Source of the DNA: Blastobasis lacticolella
Lineage: Eukaryota; Arthropoda; Insecta; Lepidoptera; Blastobasidae
Direction of reading: 5' to 3'
NCBI GenBank assembly: GCA_905147135.1
Contig: LR990061.1
Span: 8,036,026 to 8,100,025, forward strand
Length of the DNA: 64,000 bases
Shown: one piece after another, positions 47,386 through 58,871 of the stretch
Numbering within the stretch: the first letter of the stretch is position 1
How the letters are laid out: each line of letters opens with the position of its first letter
Made by a program: the position numbers and the translations under genes
Notes under the pieces: model-generated
Database searches by the model: none
Told to the model about the DNA's origin: nothing
Seen by the model: the letters and a program-made list of their open reading frames with translations, nothing else

Positions 47386-47703
47386 ATCTGTAGCTCCCGA
47401 ACGGAGGAACCAATTTTAATGCGGTTTTCTGTATTTGAAAGGTCTTTTAATCTAAATTATTCCTAACTTTATTTAATCGGTTTGGTAGTTTAGAAGATAT
47501 TTGACTATGAGTAGACTTAGTAGGAGGTATTTGTTCCCATGTGTCGGTAGATAATGTACATCTTTGACTTGCGATATCTCGCAAGGTATACCGTTTTCGA
47601 CATTTTTGAACATAGTGATCGATAGATATTAAAGTTTCCTATCGATTGGCATAAGTTTTATGAGTAGCAAAATCGATATTTTTTCAAAATGGCGGAAATG
47701 GGG
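47386..47703. repeat. Dispersed repeat, inverted partner of 36190-36530
   Basis: It starts right at the RTE 3' tail with 'ccgtctatctgtagctcccg' and contains 'cttgcgatatctcgcaag'. The left copy continues past this boundary ('gatacacgcg'), so this copy was cut by the RTE junction. Confidence 0.75.
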
Positions 47704-48225
47704 TGGTGACCGAAATGTACTATGCTATTTGGAAATATGTGTAATTTTTATATTGTTTTATATACAATAAAAAATTTAGGAATTCTCCAAATTGTTATAA
47801 TCTTTTCATAAAATTATATTATTTAGGCGAAAAATAATTTGAGAACTGAGTAACGGAATACCTATTTGACAATCCTGGAGACCTCACTTCACAGCAGCGG
47901 CCTATTTGACGCCTTTTTATTTAGAAAGTACAGCGCCAAAAACTTATCTGACCCGCAGCCCATGTCAAATGTTGCAAAGAAAAAAAACTACGGATTCGCA
48001 CGAACGCGCGTGGATGCGTTGTCAGTGTGTTCGACTATGAGTGATTTCCATAGAAACCGCTGACAGCTCAAATTACTTTATGTCACGCACTAACGCACGT
48101 CACGCACAACTGTACGGTGCTGCGTTCCAGAGTGCGGATCGCCTAAATAATAATGGACAATGACTGACAAGGACAGATTATCCAATAGATATTGCCATAT
48201 ACATATTTTATATTTTCTACCACTG

Positions 48226-48873
48226 TCAGTTGATTCGGACTAAGCGTGGTCCTATTATAGCTCTCATCAACAAAAGAAACCTATTGCGACTCATAGCAGC
48301 TCTAAAAATATCAGGTGCCGTGCCATCTTTGTCCCACATCTCTTTCAAATTTAAGTGATTCATCTTTTTTGTACCAGCCATGTACAAAATACCAATAAAG
48401 GCTTTTAGTTCTACAATATCCATCTCTTTGCAATCTCTCTCCCTTGAGAATTGATCCTTGATTTTCCTGATGTGGATATTTGTGAAGCGTACTATATCAG
48501 TCAGCATTTCATCACTCACAAAGAGGAGAAAACAATCCATTATAGTTTTAGCATTTTTAGCCACTGGTTTTACTCCTAGTTGTTTTTCGACAATGTTGTG
48601 AGCTCTTGTTCTCACATTGGAACGACATGGATTATAGTTCCATTTTGTACACCCATCTTTGCCTACGTAACATAGCTGACTGCCTGGTGAAATTGAAGAA
48701 ACCTCACCTTCTACTTCCGATGACGACTGTTCGGTGTTAGTGGAATGATGACTGTGTTCACTGCCTCGATCGCTTTCAATATCATCGGCTCTAAAAGACG
48801 GGTCCTCAATATCTTCCAAATCCTCCACCATCAACCATGCCAAAACGCGTTCATACCTTCGATCACGATCCAT
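48226..48873 (-). pseudogene. piggyBac-type transposase, N-terminal fragment
   Basis: 215 residues. An acidic N-terminus ('VEDLEDIEDPSFRADDIESD') is followed by 'WNYNPCRSNVRTRAHNIV', 'CFLLFVSDEMLTDIVRFTN', 'LKAFIGILYMAGTKK' and 'MSRNRFLLLMRAI', the start of the DDE_Tnp_1_7 domain of piggyBac-derived proteins. The family normally continues for several hundred residues with the catalytic aspartates. Here the match ends at 'RAI' near 48244 and a stop follows soon after. No TTAA-flanked inverted terminal repeats are found nearby. Confidence 0.85.
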
Positions 48874-48899
48874 CTATAATAGAAATACATAATAGATTA

Positions 48900-50988
48900 C
48901 TGTTTCAGTAATGTGAAACCATAATATTGCATAAAAGTAGCAGTAAAACTGTCGCTATGATGATAAAAAATAAAGTCATGAGTAAAAAAAGTACTTACGT
49001 CGATATCCGCGCGATGAGCAAAACGCCGCCTGTTGGTACACGGCGCAACAAACCACCTCGTGCGAGTGACTGGCGCACACTGGCGAGAAGTGAACTACAT
49101 ACAGGGGTGGGGGACGGAACAAAACTCAGCTACCAAATGAACGATGTACCTACGAATAATTTTGACAAAATGGCGCATGTTTTAAATTTACTGTGAGCAA
49201 AATGCTCATAGCGCGAGTGCTCGCGGGCTAGAGACACGGGATGTTTCGCAACTGTTGCTTTAAGACGCTCTCGAAAGATGGCGTTGTGATGAATAGAAAT
49301 TGATCGATTTCTAATAACTTTCATCAAAGGCTTGACAATTCAAATCCTTTAATTTATGAAATACGATAAATTACTTAAATTAAATTAAATATTATATAGC
49401 TTAAATCTAAGTCTTAATCTTGTCAAAAGCAGGGAACATATAATTTCTTAAGAAATAAGAATTTTGTCCTTAATCCATAATATTTTAAGTAATTCATAAC
49501 ATATAAATTTCAATGTGGTCTAACACTATACATTGCGCATGCTTCCAATATCCCAAATATTTAATCTGCAAACAATATCGAGTGTTTGTTAATAGCTGAC
49601 GTCAATTATCATGTGCAATTGATGCTTCTATTGAAGAACCAGGTTCTGCGCAGTTTATTGTTATGAAAATAAAAATATTGTTCTTAACAAGTCTTCAATG
49701 AACGTCACTTTGGGTTTTATCAAAAAGTTCTGCGCAGTGAATTTGTTACAGAGAAATGACCGGACTAACAATGAAACAATTCAAAGGCGAATTGTTTTTC
49801 AGATCTTGATCTTTGAATTGTTGTGTCCGCAGCAAAGAACAAGTCGCGTGACTTTTGGGTTAGCAACCTCAACTGTACAATAAGGACTAATTTTTTCTAA
49901 CAAAGCATGCGCATCAATTTAATTGTAACAATATCGCAGTAAATTCGAGAACCCCTCAATTGAAGCTCGATAGAAAAAATAAATTAGACGTCTGACGGAA
50001 AGTTTCGCCGTTTTTATTAGTCGTGAAACATGAGCTGAGCATGCTCAGCTCATGTTCATGCTCAGCTGATGCTTTGAACAGGTAGCGCTACAATGTTTAA
50101 CTCTGTCTGTGACAGTAAATGTTACACGAGTTCGGAATCAATAGAATACCAGCCGCTGATGCAAATTAACATCATAATATTGACTCAGCGCTACATAGTA
50201 CAAGCACTATGACTACGACCTTGTAGTGTAACGTTTCAATGCGAAGTCTAGACATGCGCCATTACGCGATTAGTGTCTCGTGTCCAATCCATCAAAAGAA
50301 TGACTCATAGGTTGTCTAAAGGAGCTTGTGTTTGTGTAATTCAATGAACTCTTCGCACAAAATTTACTACTGATTATTTTTGACTGAGAAAGCACTTTGT
50401 ACTATGAATCATAGAAGATTCACCACGTGTTAAGAAACTCTGAACTGTAATGATGCTTTATAGTTATAAGGCACAGTTTGATTACAAATTTATGACTCTT
50501 ATGACTCCAAAGTTTTGCATACAGAACTCCTGATAGCAGTACTTAACATCAGACCTGCTTTGTGTAAACAGGAAAATTATGAAACATATTTATGTGTCAA
50601 TGGTTCAAAGTATATGAATATTGCATCATTTCACATAACTAGTAACTAGTTCTCTAATAAATCATTGCATGTGATAAATATGAAGTAACAGTATTCCAAG
50701 ATCTCATTGGTTAAAAGTAGTTCATGAATATATGCAGTTTACACCAGAATTCGTCATCTGATTGGTCAAATGTTTCATCAGCATGAAAATATGTGCAATT
50801 TGATATTTATAAACAGTAAGAACTGTATGAAGTTACTATAGTTCTGTTTCAATTTTCTATTTGAGGTTACCTACTGGAGTTCTATATAACTGAAGCACTT
50901 ACGGTACATTTGTAACAGGTCGGAATTACCATTAGCAGTAAAGAAGTGTACTAAGGTATGAAAATAAAAGTTCAGTTATAAAGTAGTT
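48900..50988. other. Stretch without recognisable gene
   Basis: No supported coding region on either strand. A 30-bp perfect palindrome occupies 50027-50056. The 12-mer GTTCTGCGCAGT occurs at 49641 and 49727. Otherwise AT-rich intergenic sequence. Confidence 0.5.
50027..50056. repeat. 30-bp perfect palindrome
   Basis: The sequence is its own reverse complement over 30 bases, centred on GAGCATGCTC. No spacer separates the arms. It could be extruded as a cruciform or be a remnant of a fold-back element. Confidence 0.85.
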
Positions 50989-50994
50989 TTTATT
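50989..50994 (-). terminator. Polyadenylation signal of the transporter gene
   Basis: AATAAA on the minus strand, 68 bp beyond the stop codon at 51062. The position fits a short 3' untranslated region. Confidence 0.55.
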
Positions 50995-51061
50995 AATTGC
51001 ATTCTAAGCATTGCATTAAACGTATACATTTGTATCCTAATGTCCTGAGGGTGCCATGGCT

Positions 51062-53542
51062 TCAGGATGTGAAAAATATTTTTCTAACCTTACAATTAAC
51101 GTATTTACAATTATTTACAAACTTAAATATAAGATCGTAAAAAACAATATTTACATCGACGAAATAAACTAATAGTATTATAAATAATGGTCTACAATTA
51201 TCTAAGAGAAATTTGGATTGTATCGGCAACTGGTTTCTTGTCTTTGTTCCTGTAACAGAAGAAAAGTTGGCATAAGTTACAAGTATTTGTTTCTCAAGTA
51301 TTTTGTAATGTGTCAATACTTGCCTTGTGAAGTTTTCGCCGTCTTCGATGGTCTCTGGGAGTTTGCAGTTCATGGTCTCAGGCAACCATATGCAGAGAAT
51401 CGCTCGCAGGATTGGTCCCATCCCGAAGACTACAGGAATCACCCAGTAGGCGAGATCATCCACCTGAAAACAATCAAACGTTTATTATAAATGACAATTG
51501 AAAGCTACAATGGTTTAGATGATACAAAATGGAAGATGTCTTACGTAGTAAATCAAAAACGGCGCGAAAATGCTCCCGGCTTTAGAAGCGACGCTGCAGA
51601 CGGCGAATCCGATGTTCCTTACAGCAGTGGGAAACAGTTCTCCCGTGTACAAGTAAATTGTGGGGAAGCTGATGGTCATGCAGGTGAGAGCCACTGTCAC
51701 CAGAACCAATTTCGCTGTGTCACTGCTGTAAAACGGGATGATCAGCAGCAAGCTGATTCCTGCCAGCACGTTCGCGACGATCAGAATCTTCAACCGGGAG
51801 ACTCGCGAAATCAGGAAGAAGACAATCAGTAGCCCTGGGACTTGGAAGGCGGCTGGAAAATGAAACACAGTGTGAAGATCGAGCTCAAGATTGTCCATAT
51901 TTATCGAGAAGGTCTAGACAGTTTGTAACTGAGATGGCGAGGTGGCTCAAGACGTTGTCGCTCATATGGCCAAGGTAGTGTTCTATGCCAAAGAACACCA
52001 TGCCACACTTTAGCCAATTGAATACGATGCAGATGGTTTTGAGCCGCATATTCGGAGTTCTGATCAGATCCATCACTCCGTAGCTCTTCTGTTTCTCCGC
52101 TTTGTCAGTTTTTTTAATGGCTGATGGTATCAATGCCTCATAGCTCTCTATGACAGCTGTCACATTGCTCTCAGGTATCTTGTTGGTCTTGGCAGCCTTG
52201 AGCATGATTGTCCGAGCCTCTTCAACTCTGCCAACCGCCAGCAACCAACGGGGAGACTCAGGTATCAGCCTATGGCAGAAAATTGCATTAGTATGGGATT
52301 AGCTTCAAGTAGAACTGACAATTGATGGCTGCAATACCAGTACTACTTACCAGTAGTAGGATAGAAGCAAACACAAGGGAAGAGAGATTATCAGCCAGTA
52401 GCCATCGTACGTTCTCGACAGATTGGAGAACAATGGAACCGTCAGGATTCCCAGCACAAATGGCACGTGGTACAGAGTGAGAATCTTGGATCTCACTTCA
52501 TTCCCGATGATTTCCATCACTGAAATTGTAGTTTCGTTAGTGAACTGTGTAATGCATAGCAATGGATTTCGTTAGATCAGTACCTACCGATTACAAAGCT
52601 GATCAATATCGTCCCACCAGTTGCGATGGCAGAGAGAGTTTTGAATGCCAAAAACAGCGGGAATATGGGCATGAATGCTGTTATCAACATGAAAATCGCC
52701 TGGAACAACACCACAGCAATCATCAGAGGAATCTTCCGACCGATTCTGGAATTATATACAAATTATTAGAGCTCAGTTTGGGTTTGTTCGTTTCAAATTT
52801 AGTACTGAGGCATTCAGTACTTACCTGTCCGCTAGTTTACCGAAGCAGAAGTTGCTAATGAGAATTCCTGTCTGAGTCAATGGTTGCACCAGGCTCAACA
52901 GATACTTGCGGTTGCATACCAGGTCCCACTGGAAAATTCAAAGAATACTGAGAATAGAGCAAAGCCCGAAATTAAGAATTAAGAATTCAAAAGAAAGTTA
53001 CAATTAGTCGAAGGCTCACCTCACTCACGATGGTCGATTTAAAAGGGCTTTTCTCATCGAAGATAAAGTTAGTGCATTCTACCGGTGGCAAGCTGTCGTT
53101 GACGTTGACAAAGCAAGATCCCCAGCGAGAAATGCTCTTGTTATGTGGCAGAGGATACACACACTCCAAATCTCTTCCCGGTGCTATCACTGCGATGGCA
53201 AGCTGGTTCCAGGCTGCAGGGAAGTTAATTAACGAAACCGCTACTGTGATAATCAGCTGCCAGCGACCCATCACTCCCATCGCATCCTGGATGGGATCTT
53301 GGGGTTTTACATCTGGAAAATTGTAAATTGGATTACTACTAGGGAAGAAAAGCCAAAAAAAATAGTTTATTTGTCAAATTTGACGTGACTCGGATTCGTA
53401 CACGGAAACTTGCGCTCTAATGATCTGAGCGTAGCCGACTGGTCCAGTAGTTTAAAATTGAACTTTTTAATTTAGATTAGACACTAATATTATAGTAATT
53501 AAGTACAAACAAATACTCACCAGGTTTGTATGCAACTCCCAT
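51062..53542 (-). CDS. SLC22-family organic cation / carcinine transporter-like protein, eight coding exons
   Basis: The exons (minus) are 53542-53521, 53312-53020, 52928-52825, 52745-52588, 52519-52351, 52269-51920, 51852-51545 and 51463-51062. All join in frame, giving 601 residues. The first exon is only 22 nt (MGVAYKP). Membrane segment 1 is near residues 22-50, followed by a Cys-containing extracellular loop with HNKS and NVND. The MFS motif is 'GKLADRIGRK' near 135. SLC22 signatures 'LIPESPRWLLAVGR' (about 250), 'YLYTGELFPTAVRN' (about 434) and 'IWLPET' (about 495) follow. SLC22 proteins are 12-helix plasma-membrane carriers of small organic ions; the sequence resembles insect carcinine-transporter relatives, but the substrate is inference. 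The intron at 51853-51919 is only 67 bp and uses a weak donor (T|GTCTAG). The C-terminal 40 residues past 'EDGENF' are unusual and may instead be intronic. Confidence 0.88.
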
Positions 53543-53559
53543 TGTTCTAATTATTTTAT

Positions 53560-54922
53560 CTGTTTACACCAAAGATTTAAGTTTGCCATTTAATGTATTG
53601 GAGACTAGGCTTGAGGAGGAAGAGACATTCATCTACGCATTGCGGGCGAATACTGAAGTTTTTCATTATCGCCGCTCGTTTTTGAATCTTGTTGATTCTA
53701 CAGTATTTTTAGGCTTTACTCTGGATAATAAATTGCAATGGGGTCCTCACATTGATAAATTGGCGAAAAGGCTAAGTTCTGCAGCATATGCTGTAAAGAA
53801 AATACGGGGTATTTCTGACGAAGCTACAGCAATATTAGTTTACTTTAGTTATTTCCACAGTATTATGGCCTATGGCATACTGCTGTGGGGACACGCTGCC
53901 GACTGGCACAATCTATTTGTATTGCAGAAAAGGGCTATTCGCGCGATTTATCAATTGAGACCTAGAACTTCACTAAGAGATAAATTCAGGAATATTGATA
54001 TAATGACAATGCCGTCACAATATATATGACGGATGCGGTCATTAGTACGGACTCATGTGGTCAATAGTACGGACTCATGACGGTCAATGACGAAGAAAAC
54101 GGAAGTGGGAGTGCGCCCTCTGGTGGGGCGTGCTGACAGAGTCTCGACGGCACGACTCGGGCGGAGTGGCGGCCATTCTTGGCGCGACCACCGCCGAGGA
54201 GTGACGCGTCTTGAAACTGTCTCCACATTTCGTTTATAGAAAGTGTTATTTACGTTTGAAAATAAAGTAATTTTAAAATCACCTTTGAAATTTGAAAGTT
54301 ACTTACCTCAACTGCCTATATTGTGATACTGCTCTGATTTCAAGTGAAATTATAAGTGATGTGCAAAAATGAAATGGAATAAATACAGTGGAGTAAATGT
54401 GAACCTTTTCTTTAATTTATCTGGACGAATACGATCTAATACTGATATCACCACCCTGATCATAATGATCCTGATACAACCCTTTCCTTCACGCGACGAC
54501 ATATATATGAGAACTTAATGTATGTTCATAAAAATTTACACTTATTTAAGAAGAATAGTGATGTTCATAATATTAATACGAGAAATAAAGGTAAGCTTGG
54601 TCACAAATCATTTATGGGTCAATGTGTACGCTTTTATAATAAGGTTCCAACAGATATTCAGAATTTACCATTGAATAAATTTAAAGTCGCTATAAAAAAC
54701 AAATTATGTCAAAAAAGTTATTATAGTATATCTGAATATGTAAATGACAAAAGTCCATGGGACTGAACTGCTGTTCTATACAGGTATTTACTTTTAAGAT
54801 AGTATATAGGACAAATAATGTATTAGTACATAAGACATGTTTGAAATAAGATAAAAAAAAAAAAACGAACTCTCACTCTTTACTCTTCATGAATAAAGAG
54901 TTTTTGTATTGTATTGTATTGT
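53560..54922 (+). pseudogene. CR1/Jockey-group LINE, C-terminal part of RT, split by a solo LTR
   Basis: The first half (53560-54026) encodes 'STVFLGFTLDNKLQWGPHID', 'MAYGILLWGHAADWHNLFVL' and 'QKRAIRAIYQL'. After the inserted LTR (54027-54501) it continues with 'YENLMYVHKNLHLF', 'GQCVRFYNKVPTDIQNLP' and 'KSYYSISEYVNDKSPWD', then a stop. The 3' tail is (TATTG)n at 54898-54922. Removing the LTR and one TATATA restores a continuous frame across the joint. It is 5'-truncated and begins about 20 bp from the transporter start codon, on the opposite strand. Confidence 0.85.
54027..54501. repeat. Solo LTR, 475 bp, with TATATA target duplication
   Basis: It starts TGACGGATGCGG and ends CGCGACGACA, with TATATA at 54021-54026 and 54502-54507. 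AATAAA is present on + near 54262. There is no internal retroviral sequence. TG...CA ends and a 6-bp alternating duplication fit a Ty3/gypsy-type element reduced to one LTR by recombination. Confidence 0.8.
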
Positions 54923-54929
54923 TTAAAAA

Positions 54930-55621
54930 AAAAGAATTAACGTAGGCTCTGTGGGTTTCTTGCCGTTTCTTTCCCCCACGGAGAACCACCTTGGAAGCGG
55001 CGTTAATTTTCCTTCCTCTCACACACATGGTGTCTCCTGTCTGCGCTAGGGTAGGGGTAGGGTAGTAGTTAGAGTAGGGGTAGGGTAGGGTAGGAGTAAG
55101 ATAGCGGTAAGGTAGTATAGGGTAAGATAGTGGTAGGGTAGGGTTAAGGCAATGGTAGGATAGGGTAGGGGTAAGGTAGCGATAGGGAAGGGATAAGATA
55201 GAGTAGGGTTGGAACGACTACCTATCACATGCAGCATGTGTGATGCACGCTCACTTAAAAGTCTGTCTGGCGGTGGCGTGGTTGCCGGGTCGCTCTTTTC
55301 CCCCAAATATTGTTGAATTGGACGATGGCTGGGCCCTGCGTTATACTCGTGAACGGGTGCTGCCTTGGTGGACTGGCTTACTCTTGCTGTAGTTTTAGGT
55401 GGTTTTTCTTAATATAATATAATATAGCATTCCGGCTCTGCCTGGCATTGTCGAGCACGGTCCGGTCGTGGTTGGCGAGGGATACGTTTATCTACGGCCA
55501 TAGGGCGGTCAGCGTGTCACTGTGTGTTTCCTTCCTACTTTCTTACCCCCCTCCTTTTTGACGATTGAAATAGATATTTAATGTCCTAATCAATAAAGAA
55601 ATTTTGAATTTTGAATTGAAT
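54930..55621 (+). repeat. Probable LINE 3' untranslated region with GTAGG-type minisatellite
   Basis: It ends in 'aataaagaaattttgaattt' followed by more TTGAA units, a form common at 3' ends of moth LINEs. No reverse-transcriptase frame precedes it. Bases 55046-55206 are a degenerate array of GGGTA/GGTAGGG units; the unit is not the insect telomere repeat TTAGG. Bases 55622-56147 hold nothing recognised. Confidence 0.5.
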
Positions 55622-56390
55622 TTTTCGTTTATAAGTGAACCGGCGCACTGTTTGACGTAATACATGCTTGGTTAAGGTCAAGTACTAACTTTATCAATTG
55701 TATTGTTACAATTATTGTTACTGATACAATTCTTTAATGAGTTCTTTAACTTTGGATCAGGTCCTGCTCATCTCTTACTGAAGAGACGATCCAGATGGAC
55801 TAAGGAATAAGGATTTTTTTTAAAAACGCCCGATCAATAACCGATACCCAGACACGCACAGATGTGTGCGTTCTACGCAAATGTGTTAATTAATCCTCGC
55901 ATGTACTTGCGAGGCGTTGGATTTCCTGTAATTGGGTTTCCGAGTAATCCTTTTAAGCGCAATAGTCTTTAAATAGCTCAGGAATCTTATCTTACTGGCG
56001 TGTTATCCTTCAACGACATTAACTGTCACGCTGGCCGTTTAAAGCGAAATTCAAATAATTTACAATTTAAATATTCGTAATGAGTTTGATCTGTCATTTG
56101 GATCCTGACAGGTTCTAACAATTTTATTTGAAATAATTTGAATTGAGCTTGCTATGGATTGATCGATGTACAACACAAACGCAATTCTACCTATTCGCGA
56201 TTCTACACAATATGGATTCCGCACAACTGACATTCAACACATTATTTATTCCACACAGTCTTCAATTATACACATACGCGTTTCTTCCTGTTCGCGATTC
56301 TACACAATATTAATTCCACACAACTGCTGCCATTTAACAAATTCGCTATTCCACATATTCGTTACATATTTTAAATCATCTCATCATATT

Positions 56391-56698
56391 GGCGTTAATG
56401 TGCTGGTTGTTCTGTCGCTCATGAGGGCCCGGGGTCTACATTGACCATGATCCAGGATTGGCAGATCAAGTTATTACAATGGGGTGACTGCCATTTGACC
56501 TGCTACTAAAGGAACCTGAACAAATTGGATCATGGTTACCTACCTACATTCGGTCACCTCTCACCCTAAGGGCATCGGTTAGTATTCAACTAATGAACAT
56601 AACTCAGAAAAAAGTCATTGGTACATGGCACCAGTGGGACTCGAACCCGGCCCCTTTCGCTTACGAGTCGGATACTATAACCACTAGGCCATCTATGC
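56391..56698 (-). mobile_element. tRNA-derived SINE inside tandem unit 1
   Basis: The minus strand has an A box in TGGCCTAGTGG and a B box in CGGGTTCGAGTCCC, the best-preserved head of this family in the window. Same body as 748-1085. Being present in both units, it was inserted before the unit was duplicated. Confidence 0.8.
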
Positions 56699-56814
56699 TT
56701 TTCAGGCCAGGGGCAAGGGCAGGCCAATTAGTGTATTGATAACTTACACTAACAGACCAAACTAGAACGCGTTGCTCATAGAAGTATCATAATAACTCTG
56801 ATCCAACTAATCTG

Positions 56815-57285
56815 GTCAACGCTGAGGACCCTGGACTGCCATTCACACATTCGTTAACGCTGGGCGCCCTGAGAATGGTTGCATTGTAACTTGACTAGGG
56901 CCTAAGTTTAGTGGACCTAGTAAAGGTTGACCAAGGTCAACTCTGATCAACCAATCTGTTCAACTCTAGGCACCCTGAGACTGGTTGTATTGTAACCCAA
57001 GCTTAGAATTAGACCAGGGCCTAAGTTTAGTGGAACTATTAAATTTTGACCAAGGTTAAGCCTGGTCAACCAACCTGGTCATCGCTGGGCACCCTGAGAC
57101 TAGTTGTATACCCAAGCTTACAACTAGACCAGGACCTAAGTTTAGTCGACCTAATAAAGGTTGACCAAGGTCAACCCCAGTCAACCAACAAACCATTGGA
57201 CCAGGTTTGTTAAATAGGGTTGACCTTGGTCAACCTTTACTGGTTCCACTAAACTTAGAACCAGGTTTAAGTCAGCCAGTCCCGG
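56815..57285. repeat. Minisatellite of about 125-bp units, tandem unit 1
   Basis: About three to four diverged copies of a unit carrying 'gggcaccctgagactggttg', 'gacctaagtttagt' and 'aaggttgaccaaggtcaac'. The same array recurs at about 58173-58643 in unit 2. Confidence 0.75.
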
Positions 57286-57748
57286 TTTCCCAGCGTTGAC
57301 GAATATGTGGAATAGCGAATCTGTTGAATAGCTGCAGTTGTGTCGAATTAATATTGTGTAGAATCGCGATCAGGAAGAAACGCGTTTGTGTATAATTGAA
57401 GACTGTGTGGAATCAATAATGTGTTGAATGTCAGTTGTGCGGAATCCATATTGTGTAGAATCGCGAATAGGTAGAATTGCGTTTGTGTTGTACATCGATC
57501 AATCCCTTGCTATGGATTGATCGATGTACAACACAAACGCAATTCTACCTATTCGCGATTCTACACAATATGGATTCCGCACAACTGACATTCAACACAT
57601 TATTTATTCCACACAGTCTTCAATTATACACATACGCGTTTCTTCCTGTTCGCGATTCTACACAATATTAATTCCACACAACTGCTGCCATTTAACAAAT
57701 TCGCTATTCCACATATTCGTTACATATTTTAAATCATCTCATCATATT

Positions 57749-58056
57749 GGCGTTAATGTGCTGGTTGTTCTGTCGCTCATGAGGGCCCGGGGTCTACATT
57801 GACCATGATCCAGGATTGGCAGATCAAGTTATTACAATGGGGTGACTGCCATTTGACCTGCTACTAAAGGAACCTGAACAAATTGGATCATGGTTACCTA
57901 CCTACATTCGGTCACCTCTCACCCTAAGGGCATCGGTTAGTATTCAACTAATGAACATAACTCAGAAAAAAGTCATTGGTACATGGCACCAGTGGGACTC
58001 GAACCCGGCCCCTTTCGCTTACGAGTCGGATACTATAACCACTAGGCCATCTATGC
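57749..58056 (-). mobile_element. tRNA-derived SINE inside tandem unit 2
   Basis: Same sequence and position within the unit as 56391-56698, offset by 1358 bp. It carries the same A and B boxes on the minus strand. Confidence 0.8.
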
Positions 58057-58172
58057 TTTTCAGGCCAGGGGCAAGGGCAGGCCAATTAGTGTATTGATAA
58101 CTTACACTAACAGACCAAACTAGAACGCGTTGCTCATAGAAGTATCATAATAACTCTGATCCAACTAATCTG

Positions 58173-58643
58173 GTCAACGCTGAGGACCCTGGACTGCCAT
58201 TCACACATTCGTTAACGCTGGGCGCCCTGAGAATGGTTGCATTGTAACTTGACTAGGGCCTAAGTTTAGTGGACCTAGTAAAGGTTGACCAAGGTCAACT
58301 CTGATCAACCAATCTGTTCAACTCTAGGCACCCTGAGACTGGTTGTATTGTAACCCAAGCTTAGAATTAGACCAGGGCCTAAGTTTAGTGGAACTATTAA
58401 ATTTTGACCAAGGTTAAGCCTGGTCAACCAACCTGGTCATCGCTGGGCACCCTGAGACTAGTTGTATACCCAAGCTTACAACTAGACCAGGACCTAAGTT
58501 TAGTCGACCTAATAAAGGTTGACCAAGGTCAACCCCAGTCAACCAACAAACCATTGGACCAGGTTTGTTAAATAGGGTTGACCTTGGTCAACCTTTACTG
58601 GTTCCACTAAACTTAGAACCAGGTTTAAGTCAGCCAGTCCCGG
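58173..58643. repeat. Minisatellite of about 125-bp units, tandem unit 2
   Basis: Second copy of the array at 56815-57285, created by duplication of the whole transposon unit. Confidence 0.75.
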
Positions 58644-58871
58644 TTTCCCAGCGTTGACGAATATGTGGAATAGCGAATCTGTTGAATAGCTGCAGTTGTG
58701 TGGAATTAATATTGTGTAGAATCGCGAACAGGAAGAAACGCGTTTGTGTATAATTGAAGACTGTGTGGAATCAATAATGTGTTGAATGTCAGTTGTGCGG
58801 AATCCATATTGTGTAGAATCGCGAATAGGTAGAATTGCGTTTGTGTTGTACATCGATCAATCCCTTGCTAT

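Larger units (their letters stand above)
56148..58871. mobile_element. Tandem pair of a TIR transposon with three shared 8-bp target duplications
   Basis: Two 1350-bp units (56156-57505 and 57514-58863) lie head to tail. The 8-mer CTTGCTAT stands before, between and after them (56148-56155, 57506-57513, 58864-58871). Each unit starts GGATTGATCGATGTACAAC and ends with the complement; the inverted termini are about 207 bp and nearly identical. By eye the units differ at only about two bases (near 57347 and 57372 against 58705 and 58730). The family is not known; an 8-bp duplication occurs in hAT, P and Merlin groups. No transposase is present. Confidence 0.9.

Noticed and set aside
55046..55206. 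GGGTA-rich array as an interstitial telomere
   Set aside because: The insect telomere unit is TTAGG; this array has degenerate GGTAGGG-type units and no TTAGG run, so it is treated as a minisatellite.
56156..58863. CRISPR-like or regulatory array because of repeated units
   Set aside because: The units are long transposon copies with inverted termini and target duplications in a eukaryotic genome; no short regular repeat-spacer pattern exists.
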